A DNA stretch of 40,566 nt from NCBI GenBank assembly GCA_023228425.1, contig JALOBE010000023.1:1-40566 (forward strand), in the 5' to 3' direction. Shown here piece after piece: positions 1-9,807 of the stretch. The notes under the pieces are model-generated. The model was not told the origin of the DNA, searched no databases, and worked only from the letters and a program-made list of their open reading frames with translations. This stretch comes from Syntrophales bacterium (GTDB lineage Bacteria; Desulfobacterota; Syntrophia; Syntrophales; UBA2210). Both the position numbers and the translations under genes were made by a program. The stretch's first letter is position 1, and each line of letters starts with the position of its first letter.

Positions 1-106
1 CAGCACCTATCTCATTAATATTTAACATGATTCATACCACTTTACAGAAAAGACGTCAAGAAGAAAATGCGCAAATACTAAATTATTTTAGAATGTTACA
101 TGAGTT

Positions 107-127
107 GGACTTTTTACGGGACCATCA
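107..127 (+). repeat. Short dispersed repeat R3, copy 1
   Basis: A 21-bp sequence beginning GGACTTTTTACGGGACC and ending ATCA recurs almost unchanged at 28152-28173 and, inverted, at 29447-29467. A diverged copy lies at 24296-24316. All copies are intergenic. The role is unknown. Confidence 0.7.
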
Positions 128-151
128 TATTTGCTTATGATAATATTTCTT

Positions 152-180
152 TTGACATGAAACGTATTTCACTTCATAAT
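152..180 (+). promoter_or_regulatory. Sigma70-type promoter for the aminotransferase gene
   Basis: TTGACA at 152-157 is followed, after 17 bp, by CATAAT at 175-180. The surroundings are AT-rich and the start codon is about 30 bp downstream. Spacing and boxes match the housekeeping consensus closely. A second TATAAT at 182-187 is too far from the -35 box to pair with it. Confidence 0.65.
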
Positions 181-210
181 ATATAATTATCCTTTTCGAG
201 AGAGGTTTCC

Positions 211-1515
211 ATGAGATTCGATATAGCAAAGAGCGGAACGGGTCTTACCTATGAAATACGCAACATTGTCGGTGTAGCGGATAAACTTCGGAAATACGGG
301 AAAAAGATAACCTGGGAAAATATCGGAGATCCCATAGCAAAGGGTGAAACGGTCCCGGACTGGATGAAGGATACGCTCATCGAACTCATGCGCGATGACG
401 GCTCCTATGCCTATTCTCCAACGAAGGGTATCAATGAAACGCGCGAGTTCATTGCCGAAGAAGTCTCCAGGCGCGGGAAGTACCAGCTTCATATGGAGGA
501 CATCATATTCTTCAACGGCTTAGGAGATGCCATTGCCCGCGCCTACAGTGCCATGAGAATAGACGCGCGGATTATCATGCCCGAGCCGACCTATTCCACT
601 CATCTTCTCTCGGAAATTCATCACGCCTCGTTCCCCCCCAATACATACCGTATGAACCCCTATCACAACTGGCATCCCGATATCGCCGAACTGGAGCGGA
701 AAGTCAAAAGCCACAATACCATCGTGGGAGCGCTGGTGATCAACCCCGACAATCCCACGGGGTTTGTCTATCCCCCCAAGACGATTCAGAAGATCGTGAG
801 CATTGCCAAGGAGTACGACCTGTTCCTCATCTTCGACGAGACCTACCGGAACATCATCTATAACGATCAGCAGACCCTGCCTCTTTCCGATGTCATCGGT
901 GATGTGCCCGGCATGAGCATGAAAGGGATTTCGAAAGAATTTCCCTGGCCCGGTGCGCGGTGCGGATGGATTGAAGTCTATAATGCCGACAAGGACGAGA
1001 CCTTTTCCCGGTATATAGCGGCCATTCTTACCCAGAAGATGTCCGAGGTCTGTTCCACCACGCTTCCACAGATGGCGATTCCCAAAATAATGACCCACCC
1101 GGAGTACGGCGCCTACCTGGAAGCCCGGAATCGCCACTATGAGAGACTGTCCTCAACAGCCTTCTCGATTCTGAAAGACGTTCCCTACATAGTGGTGAAC
1201 CGCACCAACGGCGCCTTCTACATGACCGTCGTTTTCAACGAGGCCGTGCTCAACAGCAGGCAGAATCTTGCCGTTGACGAGCCGGCAATCCGGGATTACG
1301 CGGAATCGATCATGAGTGACAAAATGGAATACGACAAGCGCTTCGTGTACTATCTCCTGGCCGCGACGGGTATCTGTCTCGTGCCGCTTACGTCATTCTT
1401 CACGTCCCTTCCCGGGTTCAGACTGACGCTCCTTGAGAAGGATGAGGGGCGCTTTGAGGAGACGGTGCAGACAATCGCTTCAAAGATCGTGGAATACGTC
1501 GAGTCATCACGCTAG
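211..1515 (+). CDS. Class I/II pyridoxal-phosphate aminotransferase
   Basis: This 434-residue protein has the fold-type I aminotransferase layout. The N-terminal segment carries the substrate-side GDP loop. INPDNPTG, near residue 178, supplies the conserved cofactor-contacting Asn. FDETY near 209 supplies the Asp that holds the pyridine nitrogen. GISKEFPWPGARCGW contains the Schiff-base lysine at about residue 242, followed by the phosphate-binding Arg. These features show amino-group transfer between an amino acid and a 2-oxo acid in the cytoplasm. They do not settle the substrate; an aspartate- or alanine-type enzyme is most likely. The gene stands alone, has its own promoter, and is preceded by GAGAGAGG at a suitable distance from ATG. 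It converges on metH. Confidence 0.88.
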   Translation: MRFDIAKSGTGLTYEIRNIVGVADKLRKYGKKITWENIGDPIAKGETVPDWMKDTLIELMRDDGSYAYSPTKGINETREFIAEEVSRRGKYQLHMEDIIFFNGLGDAIARAYSAMRIDARIIMPEPTYSTHLLSEIHHASFPPNTYRMNPYHNWHPDIAELERKVKSHNTIVGALVINPDNPTGFVYPPKTIQKIVSIAKEYDLFLIFDETYRNIIYNDQQTLPLSDVIGDVPGMSMKGISKEFPWPGARCGWIEVYNADKDETFSRYIAAILTQKMSEVCSTTLPQMAIPKIMTHPEYGAYLEARNRHYERLSSTAFSILKDVPYIVVNRTNGAFYMTVVFNEAVLNSRQNLAVDEPAIRDYAESIMSDKMEYDKRFVYYLLAATGICLVPLTSFFTSLPGFRLTLLEKDEGRFEETVQTIASKIVEYVESSR

Positions 1516-1652
1516 TCCCGTGTAAAAACGAATTCCTCCGACCACCCTCTCCCACGGGGAGTTCCGGATTCCACTGTTCCGGGAAACAGCAAATCAAGAC
1601 ACGGTACGAGTCCCGCAGCCATGGTGAGGCCGTGATGCCACGGGATTCTCTT

Positions 1653-4082
1653 TTATTTTGCTTTTGATGTCGTTCTCAACAGGGTGTCGGCCCTGCGGAC
1701 GGCGTCGACGCCGTCTCTGGCGTAGTGGGCCCCGATTGAGGATGCCCATGAAGATGTCACCACGGCACCTCCCACCATGATGGGGCAGGTAAGTCCTTCA
1801 GAGCGCGCCTTGAGTATGGTTTTCTCCATTGAAACCATGGTGGTCGTCATGAGGGCCGAAAGGCCTATGAGGTCGGCCCGGACACGGCGTGCTTCTCCGA
1901 TGATCCGTTCGGCGGGCACGTCCTTGCCCAGGTCGATGATGGTGTATCCCTGGTTTTTGAGCATGAGGATAACGATGTTTTTCCCGATATCGTGAATGTC
2001 ACCCTCCACGGTGGCCATGACGATCGTTCCCGGTGCCGCTGATTTTTTCCGGTCCTTTTTCAGCAGCGGTTCCAGGTATGCCACTCCCCGTTGCATCGTT
2101 TCGGCGGCGGCGACCAGTTGGGGGAGAAAGAGTTCTTTCCGTTCGTACCCGATTCCCACGTCGGATATAGTGGGGATGAGCATGCCCGACAGAATGTCCT
2201 CGGGATGGATGCCGTTGTCGAGGGCCGCCTTCAGCAATGCTTCGATGCTCTCGCGGGACCCCTCCCTGACGGCCCGTGCTATTTTTTCTTCCAGGGGAAG
2301 CCGGTTCTCCCCGGACCTGTCGCGTCTCTTTTCCGTCGTCCCTTCGGCGAATCGTCCGCAGAAGGCCGCTCCGTCCCGATCCCGGCCGGTAAGAACGTCA
2401 CCGCCTGCCTTTACGTGCATGAGTTCTTCCTGCGCCGGGTTTGCGATGGCCATGGTCAATCCCCGGGATTGGGCCATGGCGAGAAAAGCGGCGTTGAGCC
2501 ACTTTCGTGCGGGCAGTCCGTGGGACACATTGGTCAGTCCCAGTATCGTCGGGCATTTGAAGGAGCGGGTCGCCCATTCGACGGTTGCAAGGGTTTCAAG
2601 GGGTGCCGCGGCGTCCGTGGACACGGTCATGACGAGCCCGTCGATGACGATGTCCGCCTTTGTGAATCCCCTGCGCCGCGCCTCTCGATAGACAGATCGT
2701 ATGATGTCCTTGCGTTCCCCGGCGTTTCCGGGAACACCACCTTCGGCCAGGGGGAGCAGAATGAACATGGCACCGTAGCGGGCCGCGAGGGAAAGCATGA
2801 CTTCCAGTTGTGAGGACTCGCCGGAAATGGAATTGATGAGGGCCCGGCCCGGATAGATCCGCAGCCCGGCTTCAATGACCGCCGGATCGGGCGAATCGAT
2901 CACGAGCGGAAGCGTGGCGGTCGCTGACAGGGCTTTCAGGGCCGATACCATCATGGCGGGTTCGTCCACGCCGGGAGCGCCCACATTGACGTCAAGGAGG
3001 TCGGCCCCCTGGTCTTCCTGGTCCCGGCCCAGACGCTCGATAATCGTTGTCCGGCCCCGGCGGAGTTCTTCCTGGAGGGCCGGCCTGCCCGTGGGGTTGA
3101 TTCCCTCTCCCACAATCAGGAGAGGGTTCCCCTGCTCGATGAAGAGGGCCTTCCGGCATGAACTGAGGGCGCTTACCCGGTGCGGGAGCCGTCCCTCCGG
3201 CCGCAGACCCTGAAGGGAATCTTTCAATTCTCTGATATGCTCCGGAGTCGTTCCGCAGCATCCGCCCAGGAATGCGACGCCGAGAGCCAGGAATGACCGG
3301 GCGTGGGAGGCGAAGTCACGGGGTGTCATGGAAAAGACAGTCTCCCCGTCCCTCATCTGGGGCATGCCGGCGTTCGGCTTCGCGACCAGGGGTACGGCGC
3401 GCACGGGGCTCATGGCCCCGATGAGGCGGACCATTTCGGCCGGTCCCGATGAGCAGTTGCAGCCCACGGCATCCGCGCCGAGGCTCTGGAGCGTGACAAG
3501 CGCAGCGGCAGGATCTGTTCCGGTGAGTGTCCGTCCCCCCTCCTCGAAAGTCATGGTCACCAGAGTGAACAGGTCCGCCGCTTCCCGTGCCGCCAGCAGT
3601 GCCGCCCGGGCCTCCTGGATATCGATCATCGTTTCGATGACAAGCAAGTCGACCCCGCCGTCGACGAGACCCCGAATCTGCTCGGTGAAAACGGCCACGG
3701 CTTCCTCGAAGGCAAGGTCTCCAAAGGGCTCCACGAAACGCCCGGTGCTCCCGATGTCCCCGGCAACAAGCCCCTTCCTTCCCGCCGCCCGGCGGGCGAT
3801 TCGGGCCAAATCCCGGTTCATCCCGTATACGTCGGACCGGTTGTATTGGGCCAGCTTGAAACGGTTGGCGCCGAAGGTGCAGGTGTAGATGATGTCGGCG
3901 CCGGCCTTCAGGTAGCCCTCATGAATGTCGCGGATTACGTCGGGGTTGTCGAGGCACCAGACCTCCGGGCAGACTCCCGGAGGCATTCCCCGCTTCTGCA
4001 GTTCCGTACCTGTCGCCCCGTCAAGAACGATACAGCGGTCTTTCAGAATTGCGTGGATCCTATGGTTTGCTTTCAGTGTCAC
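1653..4082 (-). CDS. metH: Cobalamin-dependent methionine synthase lacking the reactivation domain
   Basis: The 809-residue protein moves a methyl group from methyltetrahydrofolate, via cobalamin, to homocysteine. Residues ~12-285 form the homocysteine methyltransferase barrel, with zinc cysteines in VGCNCSSG and in GGCCGTTPEH near 273. Residues ~312-565 are the pterin-binding barrel, starting near VGEGINPTGR. A helical cap is followed by the B12-binding domain, with the cobalt-ligand histidine in EGDIHDIGKN near 695. The protein ends just after this domain. The roughly 330-residue reactivation domain of E. coli-type MetH is absent, and a 215-residue gene of that family sits 22 bp upstream. 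This is the split arrangement known from Thermotoga and several anaerobes. A specialised corrinoid methyltransferase is possible, but the domain order is that of MetH. Confidence 0.9.
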   Translation of the reverse strand: MTLKANHRIHAILKDRCIVLDGATGTELQKRGMPPGVCPEVWCLDNPDVIRDIHEGYLKAGADIIYTCTFGANRFKLAQYNRSDVYGMNRDLARIARRAAGRKGLVAGDIGSTGRFVEPFGDLAFEEAVAVFTEQIRGLVDGGVDLLVIETMIDIQEARAALLAAREAADLFTLVTMTFEEGGRTLTGTDPAAALVTLQSLGADAVGCNCSSGPAEMVRLIGAMSPVRAVPLVAKPNAGMPQMRDGETVFSMTPRDFASHARSFLALGVAFLGGCCGTTPEHIRELKDSLQGLRPEGRLPHRVSALSSCRKALFIEQGNPLLIVGEGINPTGRPALQEELRRGRTTIIERLGRDQEDQGADLLDVNVGAPGVDEPAMMVSALKALSATATLPLVIDSPDPAVIEAGLRIYPGRALINSISGESSQLEVMLSLAARYGAMFILLPLAEGGVPGNAGERKDIIRSVYREARRRGFTKADIVIDGLVMTVSTDAAAPLETLATVEWATRSFKCPTILGLTNVSHGLPARKWLNAAFLAMAQSRGLTMAIANPAQEELMHVKAGGDVLTGRDRDGAAFCGRFAEGTTEKRRDRSGENRLPLEEKIARAVREGSRESIEALLKAALDNGIHPEDILSGMLIPTISDVGIGYERKELFLPQLVAAAETMQRGVAYLEPLLKKDRKKSAAPGTIVMATVEGDIHDIGKNIVILMLKNQGYTIIDLGKDVPAERIIGEARRVRADLIGLSALMTTTMVSMEKTILKARSEGLTCPIMVGGAVVTSSWASSIGAHYARDGVDAVRRADTLLRTTSKAK

Positions 4083-4104
4083 AAGATCTCCCGGGTTTTC
4101 GTTT

Positions 4105-4752
4105 TTATAGTGTTCGAATGCCCGTAATTGCCGTTACGGATTTTTCCGGAATGAGCAGGGCCTGCTCATTGATCGTAACGTCCAGCCGCGCGAGATCGAG
4201 CATCTCGTAGATCATATGCTGGTGTTCCAGCGCGAAATCACCGTATCCCGCCGAGTAGCGCCGTTTTAAAAGCCCTTTTCTCTCCCTTCGGAGCAGACCC
4301 GCGTAGTAGCGCGTTATCCAGTCAAGAGAAGCGTCCACCATTTCACTTGCCGCGGCATCGACAATGACCGCCTCCGTCAGGTTGTCCCGGGCGGTGTCGG
4401 AGGCGATGGCCTCCATGACGGTCCCGCCCCCGGTGGCACCCATGACGAGACATTCGTCGCAGCCCTCAAGAAAAACGGCTAACCGGGAGCTTCTGAAGCG
4501 CGCGCCGCCTGCAAGAACCACGGTTTTTTCATCCCGATCCTCAATGGCCGCGCGCAGGGCCGCCCCTTTCAGGCGGACCAGGGAACGGGCATGATCGATG
4601 ACTCTGTCGACGGTCCGCTTTTCCTCGGAAGACAGAACGGTCGTGCTTTTTCGGTACCCCAGGCGCCGATAGATGCTTTCGCGGGGCGTTTCAATGGTGA
4701 TTGTCTCGAAAAATTTGATCGGTTCAGCCATACTCAAAGCGTCTTTCCACAC
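4105..4752 (-). CDS. Stand-alone methionine synthase reactivation-domain protein
   Basis: This 215-residue protein resembles the C-terminal activation domain of cobalamin-dependent methionine synthase. In full-length MetH that domain binds S-adenosylmethionine and reductively remethylates oxidised cob(II)alamin. The best marker is RRYSAGYGDFALEHQ near residues 165-180, matching the family's R-x-S-x-GYGD signature, followed by the late SVTAITGI segment. The gene lies between pgi and metH in one leftward transcription unit, 28 bp from pgi and 22 bp from metH. This supports a two-protein methionine synthase. GTG at 4752 gives the full frame. ATG at 4731, seven codons in, is an alternative because the ribosome-binding site at the GTG is weak. 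Confidence 0.85.
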   Translation of the reverse strand: MWKDALSMAEPIKFFETITIETPRESIYRRLGYRKSTTVLSSEEKRTVDRVIDHARSLVRLKGAALRAAIEDRDEKTVVLAGGARFRSSRLAVFLEGCDECLVMGATGGGTVMEAIASDTARDNLTEAVIVDAAASEMVDASLDWITRYYAGLLRRERKGLLKRRYSAGYGDFALEHQHMIYEMLDLARLDVTINEQALLIPEKSVTAITGIRTL

Positions 4753-4780
4753 GTTTCCCCGAGCAGGAAGGAACGCCTGT

Positions 4781-6478
4781 TCAGGAAAGCGCGGAGGCCA
4801 GGATCCGCAGGCCCGCCGTGCTGTCGTCTCCCAGGTGGATTACCGCCACCGGTTGCCCCGCGTTCAAGAGAGCCTCCCGATCCCCCCGGGCCTGGGCCGC
4901 CTTGAGAACTCCGAAGGACAGTGAAGACGCGGATTTCCCCACCTTGTCCGGGATGGGGACGTCATGGGCGTCGTTGGCCGTCAGCTGTATGAAGCGCGCC
5001 GCTCCCCCGCCCTTGTGCATCTGGCCGGTGGAGTGAAGATAACGGGGGCCGTAGCCGGCCGTGGTAGCCCGGCCGGTGCGGCGCAGGATAGCCTCCCGCA
5101 GCTTCGGAAGGGCCCGGTCCGTATCGGTCTTGGGTTGGAAGTACGCCTGGAGTGCTATGTAGGAGCATGGTTCGGCGCCGTCCACAAAGGACCTGAAGGC
5201 ATCGGAGAGGGTTTTTCCATGGGCGTCTCCGAAAAACAAAAGCTCGCCGTCGGTTCGTGAAGGTGCTTCTTCCGAAACCCGTCCCGTTTTCACGAATTCC
5301 TCAACCATGTTCCTGGTGAGGGCTTTCGATGATTCAACATCGGGCTGATCAAAGGGGTTCACGGAAAGAATGAAGCCCGCCACCGCCGTCGCGGCCTGCC
5401 ACAGAAAAAACAGTCCCCCCAGCTCGTACAGATCCTCCATTTCGAGGACAATCACGGGGAAGCCGGCCGCCTCCAGGGACTTGAGGCGGTCATCCAGTGA
5501 CGTATCCCACCTGAGACGCAGGCAGACAAAGTAACGATCGGGACCGTAAGCATCCTCTCCGGCCGGGGGTTCATGCACCACCGGTACGATACCCCGTCCT
5601 TCCTTGCCGAGACTTTCCGCGATCAGCTGTTCAATCCAGTCGGCACATGCCTTTATTTGAGGGGACAGGAGAAGCGTCAGCTTGTCGACGCCCTCCATTG
5701 CCAGGGTTCCCATGAGAAGTCCCAGAAGGGCTGCGGGGTTCCGGCTTTCCGACAGGTCGTCGGCGGCGAAACGTTTCGCCGCCGCTTCTCCCCGCAGCAG
5801 CAGGTAAGAAATGTCGATGCCGCAGAGAGCGGCGGGCACCAGACCGAAAAAAGACAGTGCCGAGTAGCGTCCCCCGATGTTGGGATCATTCAGAAAAATG
5901 TCACGGAAAGAACACTGTTCGGCCGTGTCTACCAGCGGTGTCCCCGGGTCGGTAATGGCTGTGAAGTGGGAACCGGGCGTCTTGAATTCCGTCTGTTCAG
6001 AAAAAAGATTGTAAAAGAACCTGAACAGGGAAAGGGTTTCGGTGGTTGTGCCCGACTTGGTGGCGACAAGCGCCATGGTCCGGGCCGGGGGCATGTGTGC
6101 TGTACGGTAGAGAATAGCCCCCGGATCCGTACTGTCCAGTATCGAGAGATCGAGATAATCGTGACGGAAACTGAACGTCTTCCGCAAAACCTCCGGGGCG
6201 CAGCTCGATCCACCCATTCCCAGGAGGATGGCCTCAGTAAAGCCGTCATGCCTGCAGGCGTCGGTAAAGCGCTTTATCCGGGGCACATGGACGGCCATGG
6301 AGCGGTGCGCGTCGAGCCATCCCAGGCGGTTCGCTATTTCCGGGGGATCAGCCTTCCAGACGGTGTGATCCTTCTGAAGGATGCGGCTGATAACGGTTTC
6401 TTTGTGAAGCCGGCTCCGGTTATCATCGATCACCTGCCTGAAACCGTCGAAGCCGGACAGGCGCATCGTCGTTTTCAT
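4781..6478 (-). CDS. pgi: Glucose-6-phosphate isomerase
   Basis: The enzyme interconverts glucose-6-phosphate and fructose-6-phosphate. The 565-residue sequence has two SIS-type sugar-isomerase halves. ILLGMGGSSCAPEV (about 84-97) and ATKSGTTTETLS (about 138-149) are the phosphate-binding loops, and HSTGQMHKGG near 480 is the C-terminal catalytic segment. That last form is typical of the isomerase half of transaldolase-isomerase fusion proteins rather than of E. coli Pgi. No transaldolase domain is present here. Its start codon overlaps the tkt stop by 4 bp (ATGA-type), so translation is probably coupled. Together the pair links glycolysis and the non-oxidative pentose phosphate pathway. Confidence 0.88.
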   Translation of the reverse strand: MKTTMRLSGFDGFRQVIDDNRSRLHKETVISRILQKDHTVWKADPPEIANRLGWLDAHRSMAVHVPRIKRFTDACRHDGFTEAILLGMGGSSCAPEVLRKTFSFRHDYLDLSILDSTDPGAILYRTAHMPPARTMALVATKSGTTTETLSLFRFFYNLFSEQTEFKTPGSHFTAITDPGTPLVDTAEQCSFRDIFLNDPNIGGRYSALSFFGLVPAALCGIDISYLLLRGEAAAKRFAADDLSESRNPAALLGLLMGTLAMEGVDKLTLLLSPQIKACADWIEQLIAESLGKEGRGIVPVVHEPPAGEDAYGPDRYFVCLRLRWDTSLDDRLKSLEAAGFPVIVLEMEDLYELGGLFFLWQAATAVAGFILSVNPFDQPDVESSKALTRNMVEEFVKTGRVSEEAPSRTDGELLFFGDAHGKTLSDAFRSFVDGAEPCSYIALQAYFQPKTDTDRALPKLREAILRRTGRATTAGYGPRYLHSTGQMHKGGGAARFIQLTANDAHDVPIPDKVGKSASSLSFGVLKAAQARGDREALLNAGQPVAVIHLGDDSTAGLRILASALS

Positions 6479-8559
6479 GATCCCGGGATTCCTTTCTTCT
6501 CGAGCAGGGTTTTCGCTGCTTCCAGCGTTTTCCGAACGGTGATGCCGAACTTCTCGTAGAGGATTCCGGCCGGGGCGCTGGCGCCGAAATCCGTCATCCC
6601 TATGGCGATTCCTTCATGCCCGAGGTAGTGTTCCCATCCGATGACGGAACCGGCCTCGACGGATACCCTCGATCGTACCGCGGGCGGAAGAACCCGGTCC
6701 CGATAGTCCCGGGGCTGACTGTCAAAAATATCCCAACTGGGCATGCTCACCACCCGGACGGCATGGCCTTCCTTCCCAAGTTCCTCGCCGGCGGCCAGGG
6801 CGATCGCGCACTCCGATCCCGTTCCGATAATGATAATATCCGGGAGTTTTCCTGACGATTCCCACAGAATATAGCCTCCCCGCCGGACACCGTCGGCAGC
6901 TCCCAGGCGTTCACGATCCAGGACCGGCAGTCCCTGCCGGGACAGCACAAGGGCCGTCGGGCCCTGTGTTCTGGTCAGGGCAAGCCGCCATGCTTCAGAC
7001 ACTTCCGCGGCATCGGCCGGGCGCAGGACCGAAAGGTTGGGCATGCACCGCAGGCTCATGAGCTGCTCCACGGGCTGGTGGGTCGGTCCGTCCTCACCCA
7101 CGCCGATGCTGTCGTGGGAAAAGACGTAAATAACCCGGATTCCCATCATGGCGGCCAAGCGCATGGAAGGCCGCATGTAGTCGGAAAAGGTGAAGAACGT
7201 GCCCGTGTAGGGGATGATGCCGCCGTGAAGAGCCAGGCCCGAGGCAATGGCCCCCATGGCGTGTTCTCGGACGCCGAAATGGATGTTTCTTCCTCCATAC
7301 CCCCAGGGACCTCCTGCGGATCCCTGGACACCGTTGGCGGGAAAAGCTTCCGGGGACTGGAAATCTCCCGCTCCCTTGACCCAGGCAAGGGTCGACGGGT
7401 TCAGGTCCGCCGTGCCGCCCACCAGCTCGGGAAGCAGAGCCCCCACACGCTGCATGACATTCTCCGATGCTTTCCGTGTCGCCATGCTCGTGCCGCGGTT
7501 TTCGGAGAAGGACGGCAGGGTCGCTTCCCAGCCCTCGGGGAGACATCCGCCCATGATCCGTTCAAATTCGGCCGCGTCTTCAGGGAAAGCCTTCCGGTAC
7601 CGATCGAGAAGATTCCGCCATTCAGACTCCCGCTCTGCTCCCTGCTGACGGAACGCGGCCGCGAGGGCCTGAACAGCTGGAGGAACAAAAAATTCGGGTG
7701 CCGGGGGCCAGCCGAGATGCCGTTTCGCCGCCTCCGCTTCATCCCTTCCCAGAGGGGACCCATGGACTGCGGAAGTACCTTGTTTTTTTGGAGATCCATA
7801 TCCGATGATTGTCCGGACCGCTATCAGGGACGGGCGGGATTCCTCCGAACGCGCCTCGACCAGGGCCTGGTCGATGGCCGGAAGATTGTTTCCGTCGGCC
7901 ACGTGTTGCACGTGCCATCCGGCGGCCTCGAAGCCCTTTCCGACGTCTTCTGTAAAAGAGAGCGATGTCGTCCCGGCCAGTGATATCTTGTTGTCGTCGT
8001 AGAGCAGAATGAGTTTGCCCAAACGCAGGTGTCCCGCCAGGGAACAGGCCTCCCGGGCGACGCCTTCCATGAGATCGCCGTCTCCGGCGAGAACATAGGT
8101 GTGGTGGTTAATCAGCGGATAGCCGGGCCTGTTGAATCGTGCCGCCAGAAAGGACTCGGCGATGGCCATGCCCACGGCATTGGCGATTCCCTGACCCAGC
8201 GGTCCGGACGTGACTTCCACTCCGGGGGCGCAACCATACTCCGGATGTCCCGGTGCAGGGCTTTTCCAGGTCCGGAAATTCTTTATGTCGTCCAGAGAAA
8301 GGTCATAGCCCGTGAGGTGGAGCAGGCCGTAGAGAAGCATTGACCCGTGCCCCGCTGAGAGAACGAAGCGGTCACGATCGTGCCAGCCGGGGTTCGAGGG
8401 GTTGTGCCGGAGATGGTTGAGCCAGAGCGTCGCCGCGAGCGGGGCGCTTCCCATGGGAAGTCCCGGATGTCCCGAGTTGGCTTTCTCGATTGCGTCGACG
8501 GCGAGAAAACGCAGGGTGTTGATGATGTCGTTCATCAGTGCGGGGTCATGGCTTTTCAT
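6475..8559 (-). CDS. tkt: Transketolase
   Basis: A thiamine-diphosphate enzyme that moves two-carbon ketol units between sugar phosphates. The chosen start gives 694 residues, close to the usual ~660-700. Visible motifs are the N-terminal AIEKANSGHPGLPMG, the TPP/metal loop GDGDLMEGVAREA near 155, the pyrimidine-side GVREHAMGAIASGLALHGG, and DSIGVGEDGPTHQPVEQL. The longer reading frame starts at 8628, but ATG at 8559 is preferred. It lies five bases after a strong GGAGGAG site, and the family similarity begins there. It is the first gene of the tkt-pgi-reactivase-metH unit. Confidence 0.92.
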   Translation of the reverse strand: MKSHDPALMNDIINTLRFLAVDAIEKANSGHPGLPMGSAPLAATLWLNHLRHNPSNPGWHDRDRFVLSAGHGSMLLYGLLHLTGYDLSLDDIKNFRTWKSPAPGHPEYGCAPGVEVTSGPLGQGIANAVGMAIAESFLAARFNRPGYPLINHHTYVLAGDGDLMEGVAREACSLAGHLRLGKLILLYDDNKISLAGTTSLSFTEDVGKGFEAAGWHVQHVADGNNLPAIDQALVEARSEESRPSLIAVRTIIGYGSPKKQGTSAVHGSPLGRDEAEAAKRHLGWPPAPEFFVPPAVQALAAAFRQQGAERESEWRNLLDRYRKAFPEDAAEFERIMGGCLPEGWEATLPSFSENRGTSMATRKASENVMQRVGALLPELVGGTADLNPSTLAWVKGAGDFQSPEAFPANGVQGSAGGPWGYGGRNIHFGVREHAMGAIASGLALHGGIIPYTGTFFTFSDYMRPSMRLAAMMGIRVIYVFSHDSIGVGEDGPTHQPVEQLMSLRCMPNLSVLRPADAAEVSEAWRLALTRTQGPTALVLSRQGLPVLDRERLGAADGVRRGGYILWESSGKLPDIIIIGTGSECAIALAAGEELGKEGHAVRVVSMPSWDIFDSQPRDYRDRVLPPAVRSRVSVEAGSVIGWEHYLGHEGIAIGMTDFGASAPAGILYEKFGITVRKTLEAAKTLLEKKGIPGS

Positions 8560-8702
8560 GCATCTCCTCCATGGATGTTCGTGCGGTCGTAGGGTGTAAT
8601 CGTTCCTCAGTGCCTCGCCGGCGGGCATTATGTTGTGTTCCGGCCGCCAGTCAGGGGATTAGAGCAGGGATCGGTTCATTTGGCAACATCTTTTCCGGTT
8701 TA

Positions 8703-9715
8703 GGTAATGTATCATATCTTGTGTCACTGACGAGCAAGGGGTACCACCGATGATATTCCAAAACTCCAAAGGAGGTACCCCCATGACTAAAGCAATAGTC
8801 GTACGTAGTCTCTCACAGGCGTATAAGGTAATCAAGGAAATGAATCTTTCGCAGGACTGGGAATCTGATTATCGGGCTGCCGGTCGCCAGGCACTGGTTG
8901 CTGTTTTACGAGACCGCATGGATGATTCGAGGGATCAGTATCTTGCCCGGATGGGTCGTTCCCTGTCTGATCGCCGGAATGGTTCCTTTTCCCGTCATTT
9001 ATTGACGGAGTTGGGTGATATCGAGATTGCTGTTCCCCGTACGCGTAGATGGAGTGCTCTTGAGGTGATTCGTGCCTATAGTCGGCGGGTTGCCTCTGTT
9101 GACCGGATCATTCTGTCTTGTTTTGTTCTTGGTCTTTCCACCCGCAAGGTTTCCCAGGCCCTGCTGCCGATCCTGGGAGAATCGGTGAGTGCCGCCACCG
9201 TCAGCAGAGTAGCCCGGATTCTGGATTCGGTCGTTGCCGCCTTTCACCGGCGTCCCCTGCAGAAGAAGTATCGATTCCTTGTTTATGATGGTGTGGTGCT
9301 GAAGCGCAAGACTGGCGCCGGTGTGGTGAAACGAACAGCCTGGTTGCCTTGGGCATCACCTTCGAAGGAACGAAGGAGGTTATCGACTTCCGGATGGCCC
9401 GGTCGGCACTCAAAACGTTTGCCCATACCTGGGGAGCACCCTATCCGAAAGCCGCAGCGGCATTACAACAAAACGAGGAGGAACTGCTTGTGTTCATGCG
9501 CATTGCCGAGCGATCTGTCCGGCCGACGATACGAACCACCAATGCCATCGAACGACGGTTCCGGGAAGTCAAACGGAGGACCAGACCCATGGGAGTGTTC
9601 GCCGATACAACCAGCATGGAACGAATCCTCTACGCCGTGTTCGCCCATGAAAACATGAAACAACAAACAGGTACACCCTTTCTTACAGAGGTGACACAAA
9701 ACTCTTGACGTTACC
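8703..9715 (+). mobile_element. Decayed IS256-family insertion sequence
   Basis: The ends form an imperfect inverted repeat. The left end reads GGTAATGT then TTGTGTCAC; the right end, reverse-complemented, reads GGTAACGT then TTGTGTCAC. The element is about 1.0 kb, against roughly 1.3 kb for intact relatives, because the transposase gene has an internal deletion and a frameshift. No matching target duplication is visible in the 8-9 bp on either side, so the insertion is old or rearranged. The first 145 bp recur in inverted orientation at 26580-26724. Confidence 0.85.
8783..9708 (+). pseudogene. IS256-family (mutator-type) transposase, frameshifted and internally deleted
   Basis: The ATG at 8783 follows AAAGGAGG. 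The N-terminal part reads as a mutator-type transposase through LVYDGVVLKRKTG, which holds the first catalytic Asp. Near 9335-9341 one base appears to be lost. The reading continues in another frame as GITFEGTKEVIDFRMARS and jumps at about 9405 directly to a C-terminal segment containing TIRTTNAIERRFREVKRR. The stretch between, roughly 80 codons in complete relatives and including the second catalytic Asp, is missing. The final catalytic Glu region (IERRFREVKRRT) is still present. With both lesions it cannot make an active enzyme. Confidence 0.88.
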
Positions 9716-9807
9716 AATTGTAGATGCTATTTTACATGCCCACTTCCACGAAATCATCCGCTGGTCTTCTTGATTGTTTTGTCTGTCGTTGTATGTAAGG
9801 AGGCGTT

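Noticed and set aside
187..492. Minus-strand frame over the start of the aminotransferase gene
   Set aside because: Antisense to a gene with complete PLP motifs and its own promoter.
5573..6559. 328-codon plus-strand frame antisense to pgi and tkt
   Set aside because: Shadow of pgi; no ribosome-binding site or domain.
8783..9708. Programmed frameshifting in the IS256-type transposase
   Set aside because: This family is normally encoded in one frame, no slippery heptamer is evident, and the gene also lacks an internal segment with a catalytic residue.
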